This document shows, one piece after another, positions 1 through 10,069 of a stretch of 64,000 bases of DNA. The notes under the pieces were generated by a model that saw nothing but the letters and a program-made list of their open reading frames with translations, made no database searches and was not told the origin of the DNA. Origin of the DNA: Schistocerca nitens (taxonomy: Eukaryota; Arthropoda; Insecta; Orthoptera; Acrididae). The position numbers and the translations under genes were made by a program. Within the stretch, counting starts at the first letter, position 1, and each line of letters opens with the position of its first letter. The stretch is from assembly GCF_023898315.1 (NCBI RefSeq), contig NC_064615.1, forward strand, positions 5,094,501 through 5,158,500, given 5' to 3'.

Positions 1-895
1 ATTGCATTTAGTACTGTCTGCAATTTTTTTTAAATCTTGTCTATTACTGCAAATCTTTGTCCTTTCAACAAGGTTTTTTAACTTTGGAAATAAAGAAAAG
101 TCCACAGGGGCCAGGTCTGCACAGTGATTTCGTTTTTTGTGCAATAATCACACACCAGCAGGGATGCAAGAGCCATGAATTGTGTTGTCACATTTCAGGC
201 CATTCCCTTCTCACATTTTCTTGCAGGCATTGCAACATGTCCTGCTAGTACTATCGATTAACAGTTTGTCCTTGTGGCACAAATTCATGATGAACTATCG
301 TCTGAAGTCAAAGAAAACTATCAGCGTGACTTTGCTGTTTTTCCTGACCTGACAAGCTTTTTTGATCTTGGAGAACCTTTCCCAACCCATTGTGAAGACT
401 GAAACTTGGTCTTAGTATCGTAACTGTAGACCCATGTCTCATCACCAATTATAGTTCTCTTAAGGAACATCTCGTTCTCATTTGTGTGATTCAAAAGCTC
501 GTCACAGATTGCAAGGCAAAGGTCTTGACTTGGTGGCAACATGACATATTCCAAGATGCTGTGTCAGGATTTCATGACATGATGCAACTGAAATTTTATA
601 ATCTCTTGGGCAGTCAGTCTTCAATTGACAGGCACAATTTTGTTGACGTTTCTGACCTGAGCATTGTCGGTAGTCATCAAAGGGTGTCCTGAACATGGGT
701 CATCTTTAACTTCTGTCTGGCCATTTTTAAACTGTGTGAACCATTTGTAACACTGGGTATGACTTAAGCATTCATCACCGTACACATCCTACATCATTTG
801 ATGTGTCTCTGGAAAGGTTTTCTTGAGTTTCACACAGAATTTAATGCAGATGCATTGTTCCTCTAACTCTGCTATCTCGAAATTTGGAAACTGTG
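1..895 (-). mobile_element. mariner-type transposon relic, cut by window edge
   Basis: Read on the minus strand, three frames together give a decayed mariner transposase. The order is an N-terminal helix-turn-helix block near 860-700, a linker with HEILTQHLG near 560-600, then GDETWVYSYD at about 420-450, which is the first catalytic Asp block of mariner transposases, followed by QSSQWVGKGSPR. The second catalytic motif (normally DNAPAH) is unreadable at about 130-180, although FFISKVKKP resembles the FPKLK tail. Several frameshifts and stops mean it cannot make transposase. The left end lies outside the window and I cannot see terminal repeats. The family call is secure from the GDETWVY block; the subfamily is not. 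Confidence 0.8.
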
Positions 896-1430
896 CAGCA
901 TAGTATTCTACTCAATAGAGCCACCAACAATGAAACTTCTGGCAGATGCACATTAAACACAGGTGGTGCAGGGATGCTAACCGCATTTCACTCCAACACA
1001 CCATTGGTGCGAAATTACGAATGTTGCAGACTTTTTTGAACAGACCTTGTAATTGCTTCTTATCTCCCTCTACAATCTGCTCCCCCGCTCCCCTCCCCCG
1101 CCACTCACTATCCTCCAATAATAAACTGAAGATTCTCTCATGTCTCAGAAGTGTGCTACCATCCAGTTCCTTCAATTAGTTCAGTTTTGCCATAAATGCC
1201 TTTTCTCCCTGATTCTATTCAGTAATACTTCATTATTCACATGATCTACTCATCTAATCTTCAACATTCTTCTGTAGCACCACATTTCGAAAGCTTGTTC
1301 TCTTCTTGTTTCATTTCTGTACAAGGCTACATTTCTAACACTGCTGTTCTTTATATCCAGTTAAAAAATCTTTGTTAAAATATTGTTGCTGACATATTTG
1401 CATAAAACAATCTCATCAAACGAACACAAA
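896..1430. other. no gene recognised
   Basis: This is AT-rich spacer between the mariner relic and LINE A. A short stretch near 930-945 (gaaacttctggcaga) resembles the edge of a dispersed repeat, but it is too short to classify. Open frames here are short and unsupported. Confidence 0.4.
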
Positions 1431-1444
1431 GGTACTACAAAAAA

Positions 1445-2010
1445 ATAAACACTATAATAACCTAAAAGTTTTCTCAGACAATTTCGGAAGAGGGTTAGCT
1501 ATAAAACTGAAAACAGATGATGCAGCAGGAAGGTTCAAAATTCAGGGACTAGTAAAACCAAATGCAAGATTAAGCCAAGTTGTTGACAGTGTTGAAGAAG
1601 AATGCAAGAATCTATCATCAAACGACTATGCAGTAATTATAGGAGGTGCTAATGATGTGTATCACAATGAAACAGTTGCAGCAACAAAAACGCTGAAAGA
1701 GTCACTGGGTAAGCTAACACATACCAATGTAATAGTGGCTAAAATAGCTCACAGTTATGATCTAATAGAACAATCATGTGTGAACAATGAAATTAAAAAA
1801 GCAAATAACCTCTAAGATTCAGTATGTAAACATTTCAAAATTGTAACAGTGATGGACGTGAATGATATTTCAGACTGCCGCCACACCACAGTTGCACCCC
1901 TTAGCAAACCTTGTCACTGTAACAGAGCTTGTCATACAAGCCATGGTCAGCATCTAAATGGCTTAGGAAAGTCACTTCTAAGCAAAAAAAAAAAAAAAAA
2001 AAAAAAAATA
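1445..2010 (+). pseudogene. LINE A ORF1, SGNH/esterase-like domain
   Basis: The frame reads a decayed SGNH-hydrolase-like protein. Block I appears as SDNFGRGLAIKL, with Asn where the nucleophile Ser of GDS is expected. IIGGANDVY follows (block III type, normally GTND), and HGQHLNGLGKSLL carries the C-terminal catalytic His. There is an in-frame TAA at 1,813-1,815, and the 3' end runs into a pure A tract. Such domains are known in ORF1 of CR1-group LINEs, where they are thought to aid RNP function. Here the nucleophile change and the stop make it inactive. Confidence 0.7.
1984..2008. repeat. A25 homopolymer
   Basis: An uninterrupted run of A sits at the end of LINE A ORF1. It may be an internal slippage tract rather than a retrotransposon tail, since ORF2 follows. 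Confidence 0.9.
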
Positions 2011-2194
2011 CTTGGGATCGTAAGAGAAAAATTAAGGTCTGCTAGTAAAACAATTTATAGGCTACAGTTCAAATATATAGAACAGGGAAACTCCCAGTAG
2101 TGAACAAATCTAACACAAGTCGATTTGGTCACAACAGTTTGCAAGGGACAGTAAAGATAATGCAACAGAAAAAGCCAGAAGTATTCCTTCCAGT

Positions 2195-2646
2195 GACAAA
2201 AATGATTTAATGTTATTTCATGTTAATGTACAATCCCTAAGACATAAGGTTAATGAGTTACAGTACTTGGCAGACAAAATTAACTGTAGCATACTGTCTA
2301 TTAATGAGCATTGGTTGCATGACTTAGAAATAGATTTGTGTGTACCTTGTGGCTACATATTAGCCACAAAATATTGTAGAACAAATATTGCACATGGTGG
2401 AGTTGCAGTCTACATTAAAGAAAACTTAAATCTGCAGCATTCAATGATAGACCTACACAAACATTGCATTGAAGATGTATTTGAAGTAGCAGCCATAGTA
2501 TTGCATACCCAAAAAATTATCATTGCTTCTGTGTAATGTACACGAGCCTCTGATGAAGAAGTTCTTATAGATAAAATAAATTCGCTAATCAAATTATTCA
2601 CTAAACACAAAAATCACACATTTTTTTTGCAGGTGACTTCAATATA
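2195..2646 (+). pseudogene. LINE A ORF2, endonuclease N-terminal part
   Basis: An APE-type endonuclease start is visible: the HVNVQSLRHK block (metal-binding Asn), then INEHWL with the catalytic Glu at about 2,305-2,320, and GGVAVYIKENL. The frame hits TAA at 2,534-2,536 and continues in another frame to AGDFNI, the catalytic Asp/Asn block, directly at the transposon insertion point (2,646). The remaining endonuclease resumes at 4,314 with DIRENIKN. It is broken by the stop, at least one frameshift and the insertion. Confidence 0.75.
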
Positions 2647-2960
2647 CAGGGTGGTCCAAAAGTCCGGAAACACCCTCATAAAATCCAAATGGAGTAGCAA
2701 ACAAGGAAACAGAGTCCCTACACACGAGGAACGGGAAGGGGGAAACTTTATAGGCTAATCCACCAACATGGCGGCCATCTTGAAAGCCGCCATCTTGGAT
2801 TCAACTCCAAAATTCAAATGGGAATGTGGTCATGTGACATATCAAACAGATAGAGAATTTCACCAGAAAAACAATGCCGTTGTTATTTTAAACATAGCTT
2901 TATTCATTCTCGGGTTATAGCCAGTTACGTGTGGCAGCGGTGGGGCGCTCGGCAGCATGT
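2647..2960. repeat. left terminal inverted repeat (~310 bp)
   Basis: It matches the reverse complement of about 3,990-4,313 with scattered mismatches, for example acgggaaggggg against atgggaaggggg. It includes the palindromic stretch gcggccatcttgaaagccgc. The divergence between the two arms could be used to date the insertion. Confidence 0.85.
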
Positions 2961-2989
2961 GTGTTATGTGCCGAAGAGACATTACGCTG

Positions 2990-3857
2990 ATGTTACACAG
3001 TCCCGAGAGACCACCAACGTGGTGGCCACTCCACAGCACCCCTACGACCAATCCACTTTTGAGGGAACTGCACATCCAGGTATGCTCGCAAATTGTGCCC
3101 ATAATGTGGTGGGGCTCCTTCATGGTGGAAGCATGCCGAAAATGTCCCGTCCTCCGTTAACAATGGGGGAAACACTTCTTCATACAATAACCTCAGATAA
3201 CTGTTGGCTGTTAACGTATCATCAATAAAAAAATGGTCCAACGACTCTGGTACCCCACACACCACACCAGACCATCACTTTTTGTGAGTCGACCGTTTTG
3301 GAAGAATCAATCCAGTGCCAATTTGTGTCGAACCAGTATCTGTGATTCTGATTTTTCACTTCACCATTGATAAACCAAATGGCTTCATCACTGATCAGCA
3401 CCTGATAGGGGAAACGTGGGTGTATCTGCAGCTGCTGTGTCACCCATTCTGCGAACTGTACCCGACGGTCTGGTTCATCCTCGTTCAGGTGCTGGAGCAG
3501 CTGAATTTTGTACGGGTGCCATTTGTACTGCAATAAAATTCGCAGTATGGAGGTACGGCTAACCCCACATTCTTGTGACAGGCGACGAGTACTCCGTTGC
3601 GGACTCCTGCTAAATGATGCCAACACGCTCACTGTTGTTGCTTCATTGGTGGCGGATTTTGGTCTTCCAGCCTTATGTTTATCTTCAACAGAACCTGTTG
3701 CTCGGAATTTGGCCAAAAGCTTGGCAACTGCGCTGTGAATGATGGGCTATCTGGTTGGGTGAGGACTGTTGAAATACTCAGCAATGACCCGTGTGCATCT
3801 TTCTCCTGATATCAAGATGATTTCAATGCATTCTTCATAAGTTAGGACATTTTGTAA
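2990..3857 (-). pseudogene. transposase of the long-TIR transposon
   Basis: On the minus strand the frame reads an N-terminal HTH region (YEECIEIILISGERCTRV), then a second DNA-binding segment GRPKSATNEATTVSVL and RRLSQECGVSRTSI. LISDEAIWFINGEV (first catalytic Asp) follows, then MVWCGVWGTRVVGPFF. A frameshift near 3,240 leads to HHEGAPPHYG, where the family normally has QQDGAPPHYG; the second catalytic Asp is replaced by Glu in this reading. WIGRRGAVEWPPR follows. The expected SPDLTPLD block with the third acidic residue is lost after a further frameshift. The residual length of about 290 codons suits an IS630/Tc1/mariner-type enzyme. It is inactive as written. Confidence 0.8.
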
Positions 3858-3989
3858 CCTGTAAATAAGGAAACAATGACTAAAACGTTAGCATGCGTAA
3901 AAGATACCTAACAGTTAAACACATGTAACATATCAGGCATGGGATAGTCACTTTGCACCGTTTCAGACTCAATTTTATGACTTCTCAGT

Positions 3990-4313
3990 GCGTAATACTC
4001 ACGCTGCCGAGCGTCCCACTGCTGCCGCAAGTAATTGGCTATAACCCAAGAATGAATAAAGCTATGTTTAAAATAACAACGGAATTGTTTTTCTGGTGAA
4101 ATTCTCTATCTGTTTGATATGTCACATGACAACATTCCCATTTGAAATTTTGGAGTTGAATCCAAGATGGCGGCTTTCAAGATGGCCGCCATGTTGGTGG
4201 CATAGCTTATAAAGTTTCCCCCTTCCCATTCCTCGTGTGTAGGGACTATGTTTCCTTGTTTGCTACTCCATTTGGATTTTATCAGGGTGTTTCCGGACTT
4301 TTGGACCACCCTG
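3990..4313. repeat. right terminal inverted repeat (~320 bp)
   Basis: This is the inverted partner of 2,647-2,960. Similarity extends inward to about 3,990 (cactgctgccgcaag), where the left arm has a diverged match. Confidence 0.85.
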
Positions 4314-6065
4314 TAGATATAAGGGAAAATATAAAAAATGTAAATGACATGGTTAACAGCCTAAAGGCACTAAACTGCTACTGTATAAATGAAAAACCTA
4401 CTAGACTAGATGCATTCCTTGACAATGTAATTAGTAATGTAAATCAGGATCAACTAAAGCATGATGTTATTAAGTTAGAGTTATCTGATCACGACGGGAT
4501 ATGGGTCAGAATAGGCAGTATGAACCCAGAGAGAACTAAACAGTTAGTCACTTTCAGAATACTAAAAGAGAACAATATTGTACAATTGAAACATGAACTG
4601 AAGGTTGTAGATTGCCCAAATAAACTACACAATATAAAAAGTCTTGATGAATGTTTCTCTATGTTTTTATATAACATTAAAAATGCAGCAGATAGTCACT
4701 GTCCACTTATCACAAATAGATGCACCCCTAACAACAGAAGAAAACCTCAGCACTCTATCAAGTGGTACACTCCAGAGCTCAAGCAAATGAGGACACTGCT
4801 ACTTATACTAAAAAATAATAATGATAACAATGAGGAAGCCAGGAAACACTATGTGACCCTTAAGAAGTTGTACAAATATGAAATAAAATCAGCTAAATGT
4901 AAAGTAAATGATGAATATATTGCAGGCTCAAAAAATGCCTCTCAACCTGCTTGGAATATAATAAAAAGTGAAATCAATATGATCAAACAGGAAGCCACAG
5001 TGCCTGTAGATAGCGTAATCCTTAACTAATGTTTTATAAATTGTGCCAGCTCTCATGATTCTTCTTCTTCTTTTGGTAAAAATAATTCTGATTATATTTC
5101 AGCTGCTGTAACCCTTCTTAAACAACAAGCACCAGCAACCAAGAAATTCTCTTGGTCAAAAATCACCTCCGGCTGCATTATCAAATCTATAAAGAAACTT
5201 AAAAACTCAAAAACAGAGGACTATTACAGGCTTAGTAACAGTATTGTTTAACACATAGCCACTGCAGTTTTAATGCCACTAACATATCTGAAGAATCGCA
5301 TACTTCAAGAAGGAGTATTCCCTGAATGTCTGAAAATGACAGTTACACTCCAAATCTATAAGAAAGGTGACAGAAAAATGCCGAACAATTATATCAATAG
5401 TTCCCATTATATAAAAAATAATAGAAAACTGCATACATATGCAAATTTACAATTATTTTGAAAGTAATAAATTATTGAGTAAGAACCAGCTTGGCTTTCG
5501 ATCTGAACTATCGATAAACAAAGCAGTTGAATGCCTCCTTAGTAATATATATGAAGGATATGAAAACAAGAAACTCACTTGTACTACACTGTTAGATTTA
5601 ACAAAAGCCGTCGACTCAGTCACACATGAAATAATGATTAAAAAAACTAGAACATTATGGTATTGTAGATAAACCATTACAATTTTTCAATCATAATTAA
5701 GCAATAGGGTACAATTAGTAAAACCAAACAACAAAAGTCAACACCCATGAAAGTAAAGAGAGGAATTCCACAAGAATCAGTGCTTGGCCCTTTCATGTTC
5801 ATTGTTTACATCAATGACTTCTCAAATTATTATTATTATTATTATTATTAAATTATATGCCATGCAACAATGTACTGTATGCTGATGATATGACACTAAT
5901 AACAGATGGAGAAAATCTGCAAGATGTCATAGAATACACTGAAATGAGCAGTGGCTGGTGCAGAGCCAACCTTTTATCAATAAACAAATTGAGAACTGAA
6001 GAAATTTACTTCACCCTGAAACCAACTGGGCAGAATACAAAAAATGTCAAGTTACTAGGTTTACA
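4314..6065 (+). pseudogene. LINE A ORF2, endonuclease end and reverse transcriptase
   Basis: The first 240 codons are fairly open. They contain the endonuclease end (TRLDAFLDNVI, then SDHDG with the catalytic His) and the linker before the RT. From about 5,030 the RT is heavily broken across frames. Recognisable blocks are GVFPECLKMT, NQLGFRSELSINKAVE, TTLLDLTKAVDSV (RT motif A, usually DLSKAFD), GIPQESVLGPFMFIVYINDF (usually GVPQGSxLGP) and VLYADDMTLI (the catalytic YxDD box). An ATT microsatellite at 5,827-5,850 interrupts it. It stops at KLLGL, exactly at the next insertion. Confidence 0.8.
5827..5850. repeat. (ATT)n microsatellite
   Basis: About eight tandem ATT units lie inside the dead RT of LINE A, between the PQG and YADD boxes. 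Confidence 0.9.
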
Positions 6066-6194
6066 GTCTGGAACCCCACGACTGCTATGGTCGCAGGTTC
6101 GAGTCCTGCCTTTGGCGTGGATGTGTGTGATGTCTTTAGGTTAGTTAGGTTTAAGTAGTACTAAGTTCTAGGGTACTGATGACCTCAGAAGTTA
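6066..6194 (+). mobile_element. tRNA-derived SINE fragment
   Basis: It contains gtcgcaggttcgagtcctgcc, a Pol III B box, and the body gatgtctttaggttagttagg and ggtactgatgacctcagaagt of the locust-type SINE. Both ends are missing compared with the copy at 51,371-52,064: the A-box head and the gctcagagccattt tail. It lies directly between a target-site duplication copy (6,056-6,065) and the 3' end of LINE B, in the opposite orientation to LINE B. Confidence 0.85.
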
Positions 6195-6639
6195 TTTATT
6201 TATATATTTCTTGTTCCGTAGATCCAGTTAGTAAGTAAGTCACAAGGATATGGAACGTGTCAAATTGTAGAGCTTTCAATTTAAACTTACAATAAATACA
6301 AGGGCAATTCAATGCCAAATTGTATGTAGTTTAAGTAAGACATTCTATAAATACAGTAATAGGTACAATGTCAGCTAGATAACATAACAACCATTTAACA
6401 GAAAAAGAAGTTTCAAATAAAGGTTAAAAATAAGAGAACAAACTTAAATCAGATATTAGGCCTACAAGAGTAAATACAGGTACAGCCAATCTGTTGTTAC
6501 AAAAAGTGTGATAATGCTCAATAAAATCAGTTGAACTAGTTCTAGACACAATAAGTTTAGTGATGGTGCTTAGAGCGATTTGAACCATTTGTATTGATTG
6601 TATTGTATTTTTATTGATCCAGGCAATCATAGTATCGTA

Positions 6640-6895
6640 CAGTTGTACATATGATATTGGATAGGTCAAGAGAGCTATTTACAAGTAATTTTTACAAATT
6701 GATTTTTACATTATTTTGTAGCAAGGAAATTATCTATCTTAAACAAAACAGTTATTACAAATCGTAGAATTGTAAGGTTGTACATACGATATTGGACAGG
6801 TCAAGGGAACATATTTACAAGTAATATTTAATAAATTGATTTTACATTATTTTGCAATGAGGAAGTTAGCTATCTTTAACAAAACAGTAAATACA
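6640..6895. repeat. 135-bp tandem duplication in LINE B 3' UTR
   Basis: Two diverged direct copies start at about 6,642 (gttgtacatatgatattgg) and 6,777 (ggttgtacatacgatattgg). A second short duplication, tttcatagacatgcacagta, occurs at about 6,957 and 6,993. Confidence 0.75.
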
Positions 6896-7059
6896 AATGT
6901 TGTATGGTAAAATACAAACAGCCAATACAAATGTAATAGTAAAGTAGTCTAGTGTATTTCATAGACATGCACAGTATATAATAATCCAGTATATTTCATA
7001 GACATGCACAGTATATAATTTTCAGACCTAATTGAACATTTATCATATTGTTTACATTT

Positions 7060-8758
7060 TTAACCCCTTTCAAAAAAATGATCAACTGCATAAAAACAAT
7101 GGTCCAAGACATATTTTTTTAACTTATGTGAGAAGGCTCTTGGGTTCTTTATTGCTTTGATTTCATTGGGTAAATTATTATACATTTGTATCCCAACATT
7201 TAAAACACTTTTTTGGTAGCAGGTAGTTCTGGACTGAATCATATGTAGGTCAGATTGCTGCCTTGTTGCATAGTTATGAATATCTCCATTGAATTTTAGA
7301 GTGTAGTCATTGTTTAACAGGTATGACTTGACAAATGAGACGATATTATAAATGTAAGCAGAGGGCAGTGTCATAATGCCATTTGTTTTGAAATGTTGTC
7401 TGCATGATTCGTTATGTCTTAGATTACATATTATGCGTATTGCCTGTTTTTGCATTTTGAAAATATATCTACCTCCAGGTGAGTTCCCCCAAAATATAAT
7501 TCCATACTGTAATGTAGAATGGAAGTAAGCATAATATACATGTATGAGAACAGATTTGTGACTGATTTTTTGAGTATGCTTAAAATGTAACACGCAGTTG
7601 ACAGCTTTTTTGAGATATAATTTGTGTGAGTCTCCCACTTAAGATTTCCTTCAAGCCATATGCCAAGAAACTTGACAGAGTCCACACACATAAGCTCTTG
7701 GTTATTTAGAATTACATCAGACATTTCTTGTTTTTGGGATGAGAGTCTAAAGTTGATGTACGTTGTTTTCTGTATGTTTATAATCAGTTTGTTCTCGTTG
7801 AACCATTTGCTGAGTGACGACATAAGCAGTTTAATTTTTTGGTTGTGGTCCTCTGTATCAGTACCTGTTATTAGTATACTTGTGTCATCGGCAAATAGTG
7901 TGGTATGTCCTGTAGCAAGCTTCGTGCTTATATCATCAATGTATAGCAGAAACAGTATGGGTCCCAGGATTGAGCCTTGTGGCACACTATATCTAATGGG
8001 CATTGTGTCTGAGTGAACAGTAGATCGATGGGTGGTTGTATTCTTTTTTTCAAAATTAATTTCAACTTTTTGAAATATGTTTGACAGGTAAGATTCTAAC
8101 CATTTGTTTGCAATTCCTCTTATACCTTTAATTGCTAACTTCTTAAGGAGTATGGTATGGTCAATTACATCAAAGGCTTTGGATAAATCTAAAAAGATAC
8201 CAGTAGTGATTTCCTTATCATCCAGTGCTTTTAAGGTTTTGTTGAGATACTCATAAATAGCTGTGGTAGTTGTCTTTTGCTTTCTAAAACCATGCTGGTG
8301 TTTTGTCAATAAGGATAGTTTATTAGTAAAGTCTTCCAATCTGGTGTAAAATAATTTTTCAAATATTTTTGAGAATGAGCTGAGTTGTGCTATGGGCCTG
8401 TAATTGGCTACATCATTTTTAGAGCCCTTTTTGTGAAGTGGGGTAATTTTAGAAGTCTTTAGTAGGTCAAGGAAAACTCCATTTGTAAAGGATGCATTTA
8501 TTATGTGGGTTAGCCGTTCTACAATGGATTCTCCACATTTCTTTACAATTAAATCAGGAATGTTGTCACTACCACTGGAGTACTTATTCTTTAGTCCTTT
8601 TATAGCTGTAAGTACTTCAGTATTGGAGACTTTGTGAAGAAACATTGATGCCTGTACTGGTATGGTTTCTATTAGTGTTTGGTGTTGAGTATTTGGTCTG
8701 TAGCAGTTGTTCTTTATCAGGTTTTCTGCTATTTTGTTAAAATAGTCATTAAATGTTT
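7060..8758 (-). pseudogene. LINE B reverse transcriptase and C-terminal domain
   Basis: An almost continuous RT: ITPLHKKGSKNDVANYRPI, LTKHQHGFRK, GIFLDLSKAFDVIDH (motif A), YSVPQGSILGPILFLLYIDD (Gly of GVPQG replaced by Ser) and TTLFADDTSILI (catalytic FADD), then VKFLGIWLEGNLKW. A frameshift near 7,470-7,630 separates it from the C-terminal part (STLQYGIIFWGNS, IYNIVSFVK, TRQQSDLHMIQSRTTCYQKS), which ends at TAA near 7,060. The catalytic residues are intact; only the frameshift and the missing endonuclease/ORF1 disable it. The coordinates exclude the few codons that come from flanking LINE A. Confidence 0.9.
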
Positions 8759-9390
8759 TAGGTTTACACATAGATCAAAAACTTAAATGGGACAGACACA
8801 CAAATTATCTATGTTGCAAACTTGCACAAACTCTCTTTCTATTACACAAGCTGAGACACATTATCAGTAAAAATCTGCTAATCTCCATATACTTTGCTTT
8901 TTTCCATTCACAACTGCAATATGGGTTACTTCTTTGGGGTAACTCAGTGGGTTCAAGTACCATCTTCAAGTGGCAGAAGAAAGCAGTTAGGTGCATTTTA
9001 GCACTAGCACCAAGACAAAGTTGCAAAAATCATTTTAAAGAACTAAAGATAATGACACTACCTAGTATATACATTTATAATTGTTTAATATTTGCTAAAG
9101 AGTACATAAAGAACTTTAATTTAAGATCTGAAGTGCATGTTCATAATACTCGAAATAATAGTAACATGGACCTACCACACACAAGGCTGACATTAACACA
9201 AAAGAGCCATAAACACCTTAGCTTGAAATTTTATGACAAACTCATGGGCTGTGAGTGAACTGCCGATGAATAACTTCAAGCAAACAATAGAAGTGTGGCT
9301 CAAATGTACGCCATATTACTCACTTGATGAGTTTCTAAACAGTGAGACGAAAGAGATATGCTACGTGAAACAAAAAACTGCCATATGAAT
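8759..9390 (+). pseudogene. LINE A ORF2 C-terminal domain
   Basis: It resumes as HIDQKLKWDRHTNYL, then LQYGLLLWGNSVGSS, QKKAVRCILALAPRQSC, LPSIYIYNCLIFAKEY and HNTRNNSNMDLPHTRL. This is the typical post-RT domain of CR1-group LINEs, parallel to the same blocks in LINE B and LINE D. A frame change after 9,255 leads to LPMNNFKQTIEVWL and PYYSLDEFLN. The 3' UTR continues to about 9,715. Confidence 0.8.
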
Positions 9391-9970
9391 TACACCTATA
9401 TGTTTGTGACAGTAATGTACCAACAAAGACTTTTTACATGGATATGTAAGATGTACCATAAATATATCTTGATACTGTTGTATATTTAACTGTTATGATA
9501 AGTTACTATTATTATTATTACTATTGTGAATGAATAATTGTTGTATTATCAACATTACTTTAGCATGTGTATCTGCTTGCCCTGCATAGGCACAATTATG
9601 TACAATAATAATTATTGTAATTTTTAAAAAAAGTATTGAACATAATGACAATGCCAGTTGTATGGAAAACATACTGAAAGGCAAATAAAGATTCTATTCT
9701 ATTCTATAATGGGAAACAGCAATGCAGAAAACCAGTACAGTAAGTACAAAGATTGTCCAATATTCATCTTGTTTTGTAATAATATTCGTGGCTTTGGTCT
9801 TCATTTTGATAATGTCTGGGGAATGATTTTCAGGTCCTGGGCTTTAAATGTTACTGAAGATCATTAATCATGATTTTAAGGCATTGTGGTTTATTTCAAC
9901 TTCACACGTGGCAATCAATCAACTTCCTACAATAATGATGGAAGATGAAGAAATGAATTAAAATTTGTAT

Positions 9971-10041
9971 CACAGCAAGACCTTGAACCCAGGTCTTCTT
10001 GCTTACTAGCCAGAAATGCTAACCATTACACCATCACAGCA
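9971..10041 (-). repeat. tRNA-like Pol III box repeat fragment
   Basis: Read on the minus strand it has an A-box-like tggtgtaatggttagca and a B-box-like gggttcaaggtc at tRNA-like spacing. The ends do not pair as an acceptor stem, so this is not a functional tRNA. It is best taken as the head of a SINE or tRNA-derived repeat. About 250 bp upstream (9,716-9,970) hold nothing recognisable. Confidence 0.5.
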
Positions 10042-10069
10042 TTATGATCAACATACCTGCACCAGAGGT

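Larger units (their letters stand above)
2647..4313 (-). mobile_element. long-TIR IS630/Tc1/mariner-superfamily transposon
   Basis: The element starts cagggtggtccaaaagtccg and ends with its reverse complement, flanked by TA at 2,645-2,646 and 4,314-4,315. The two ends are inverted copies of each other for roughly 300 bp, far longer than the 20-40 bp of ordinary mariners. A minus-strand transposase relic lies between. Length is 1,667 bp. It was inserted inside the LINE A endonuclease coding sequence; deleting it together with one TA restores the LINE frame (FNI to DIREN). The transposase is frameshifted, so the copy is probably immobile on its own. Confidence 0.9.
6195..8758 (-). mobile_element. 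LINE B, 5'-truncated CR1-group LINE
   Basis: This minus-strand LINE starts inside the pre-RT part of ORF2 (5'-truncated) and runs through the RT and the C-terminal domain into an 860-bp 3' UTR with tandem duplications. It is flanked, together with the SINE fragment, by the 10-bp duplication taggtttaca at 6,056-6,065 and 8,759-8,768. LINE A resumes in frame after it (KLLGL then HIDQKLKW). Only one main frame break exists in the ORF, so it is younger than its host LINE A. Confidence 0.88.
1430..9715 (+). mobile_element. LINE A, CR1-group non-LTR retrotransposon, twice interrupted
   Basis: This is one element read in four pieces: an esterase-type ORF1 (1,445-2,010), the start of ORF2 endonuclease (2,195-2,646), endonuclease end plus reverse transcriptase (4,314-6,065) and the ORF2 C-terminus (8,759-9,390). 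A 3' tail follows, ending in aaataaagattctattcta near 9,685-9,710. Between the pieces sit a DNA transposon (2,647-4,313) and a LINE B/SINE insertion (6,066-8,758). Removing each insertion restores the reading frame across the junction, which shows the pieces belong together. An esterase-like ORF1 together with an APE endonuclease and RT is typical of CR1-type LINEs. Many stops mark it as dead. Confidence 0.8.

Noticed and set aside
9971-10041. Functional tRNA gene
   Set aside because: A and B boxes are present, but the acceptor ends do not pair and no clean cloverleaf forms, so it is a tRNA-derived repeat.
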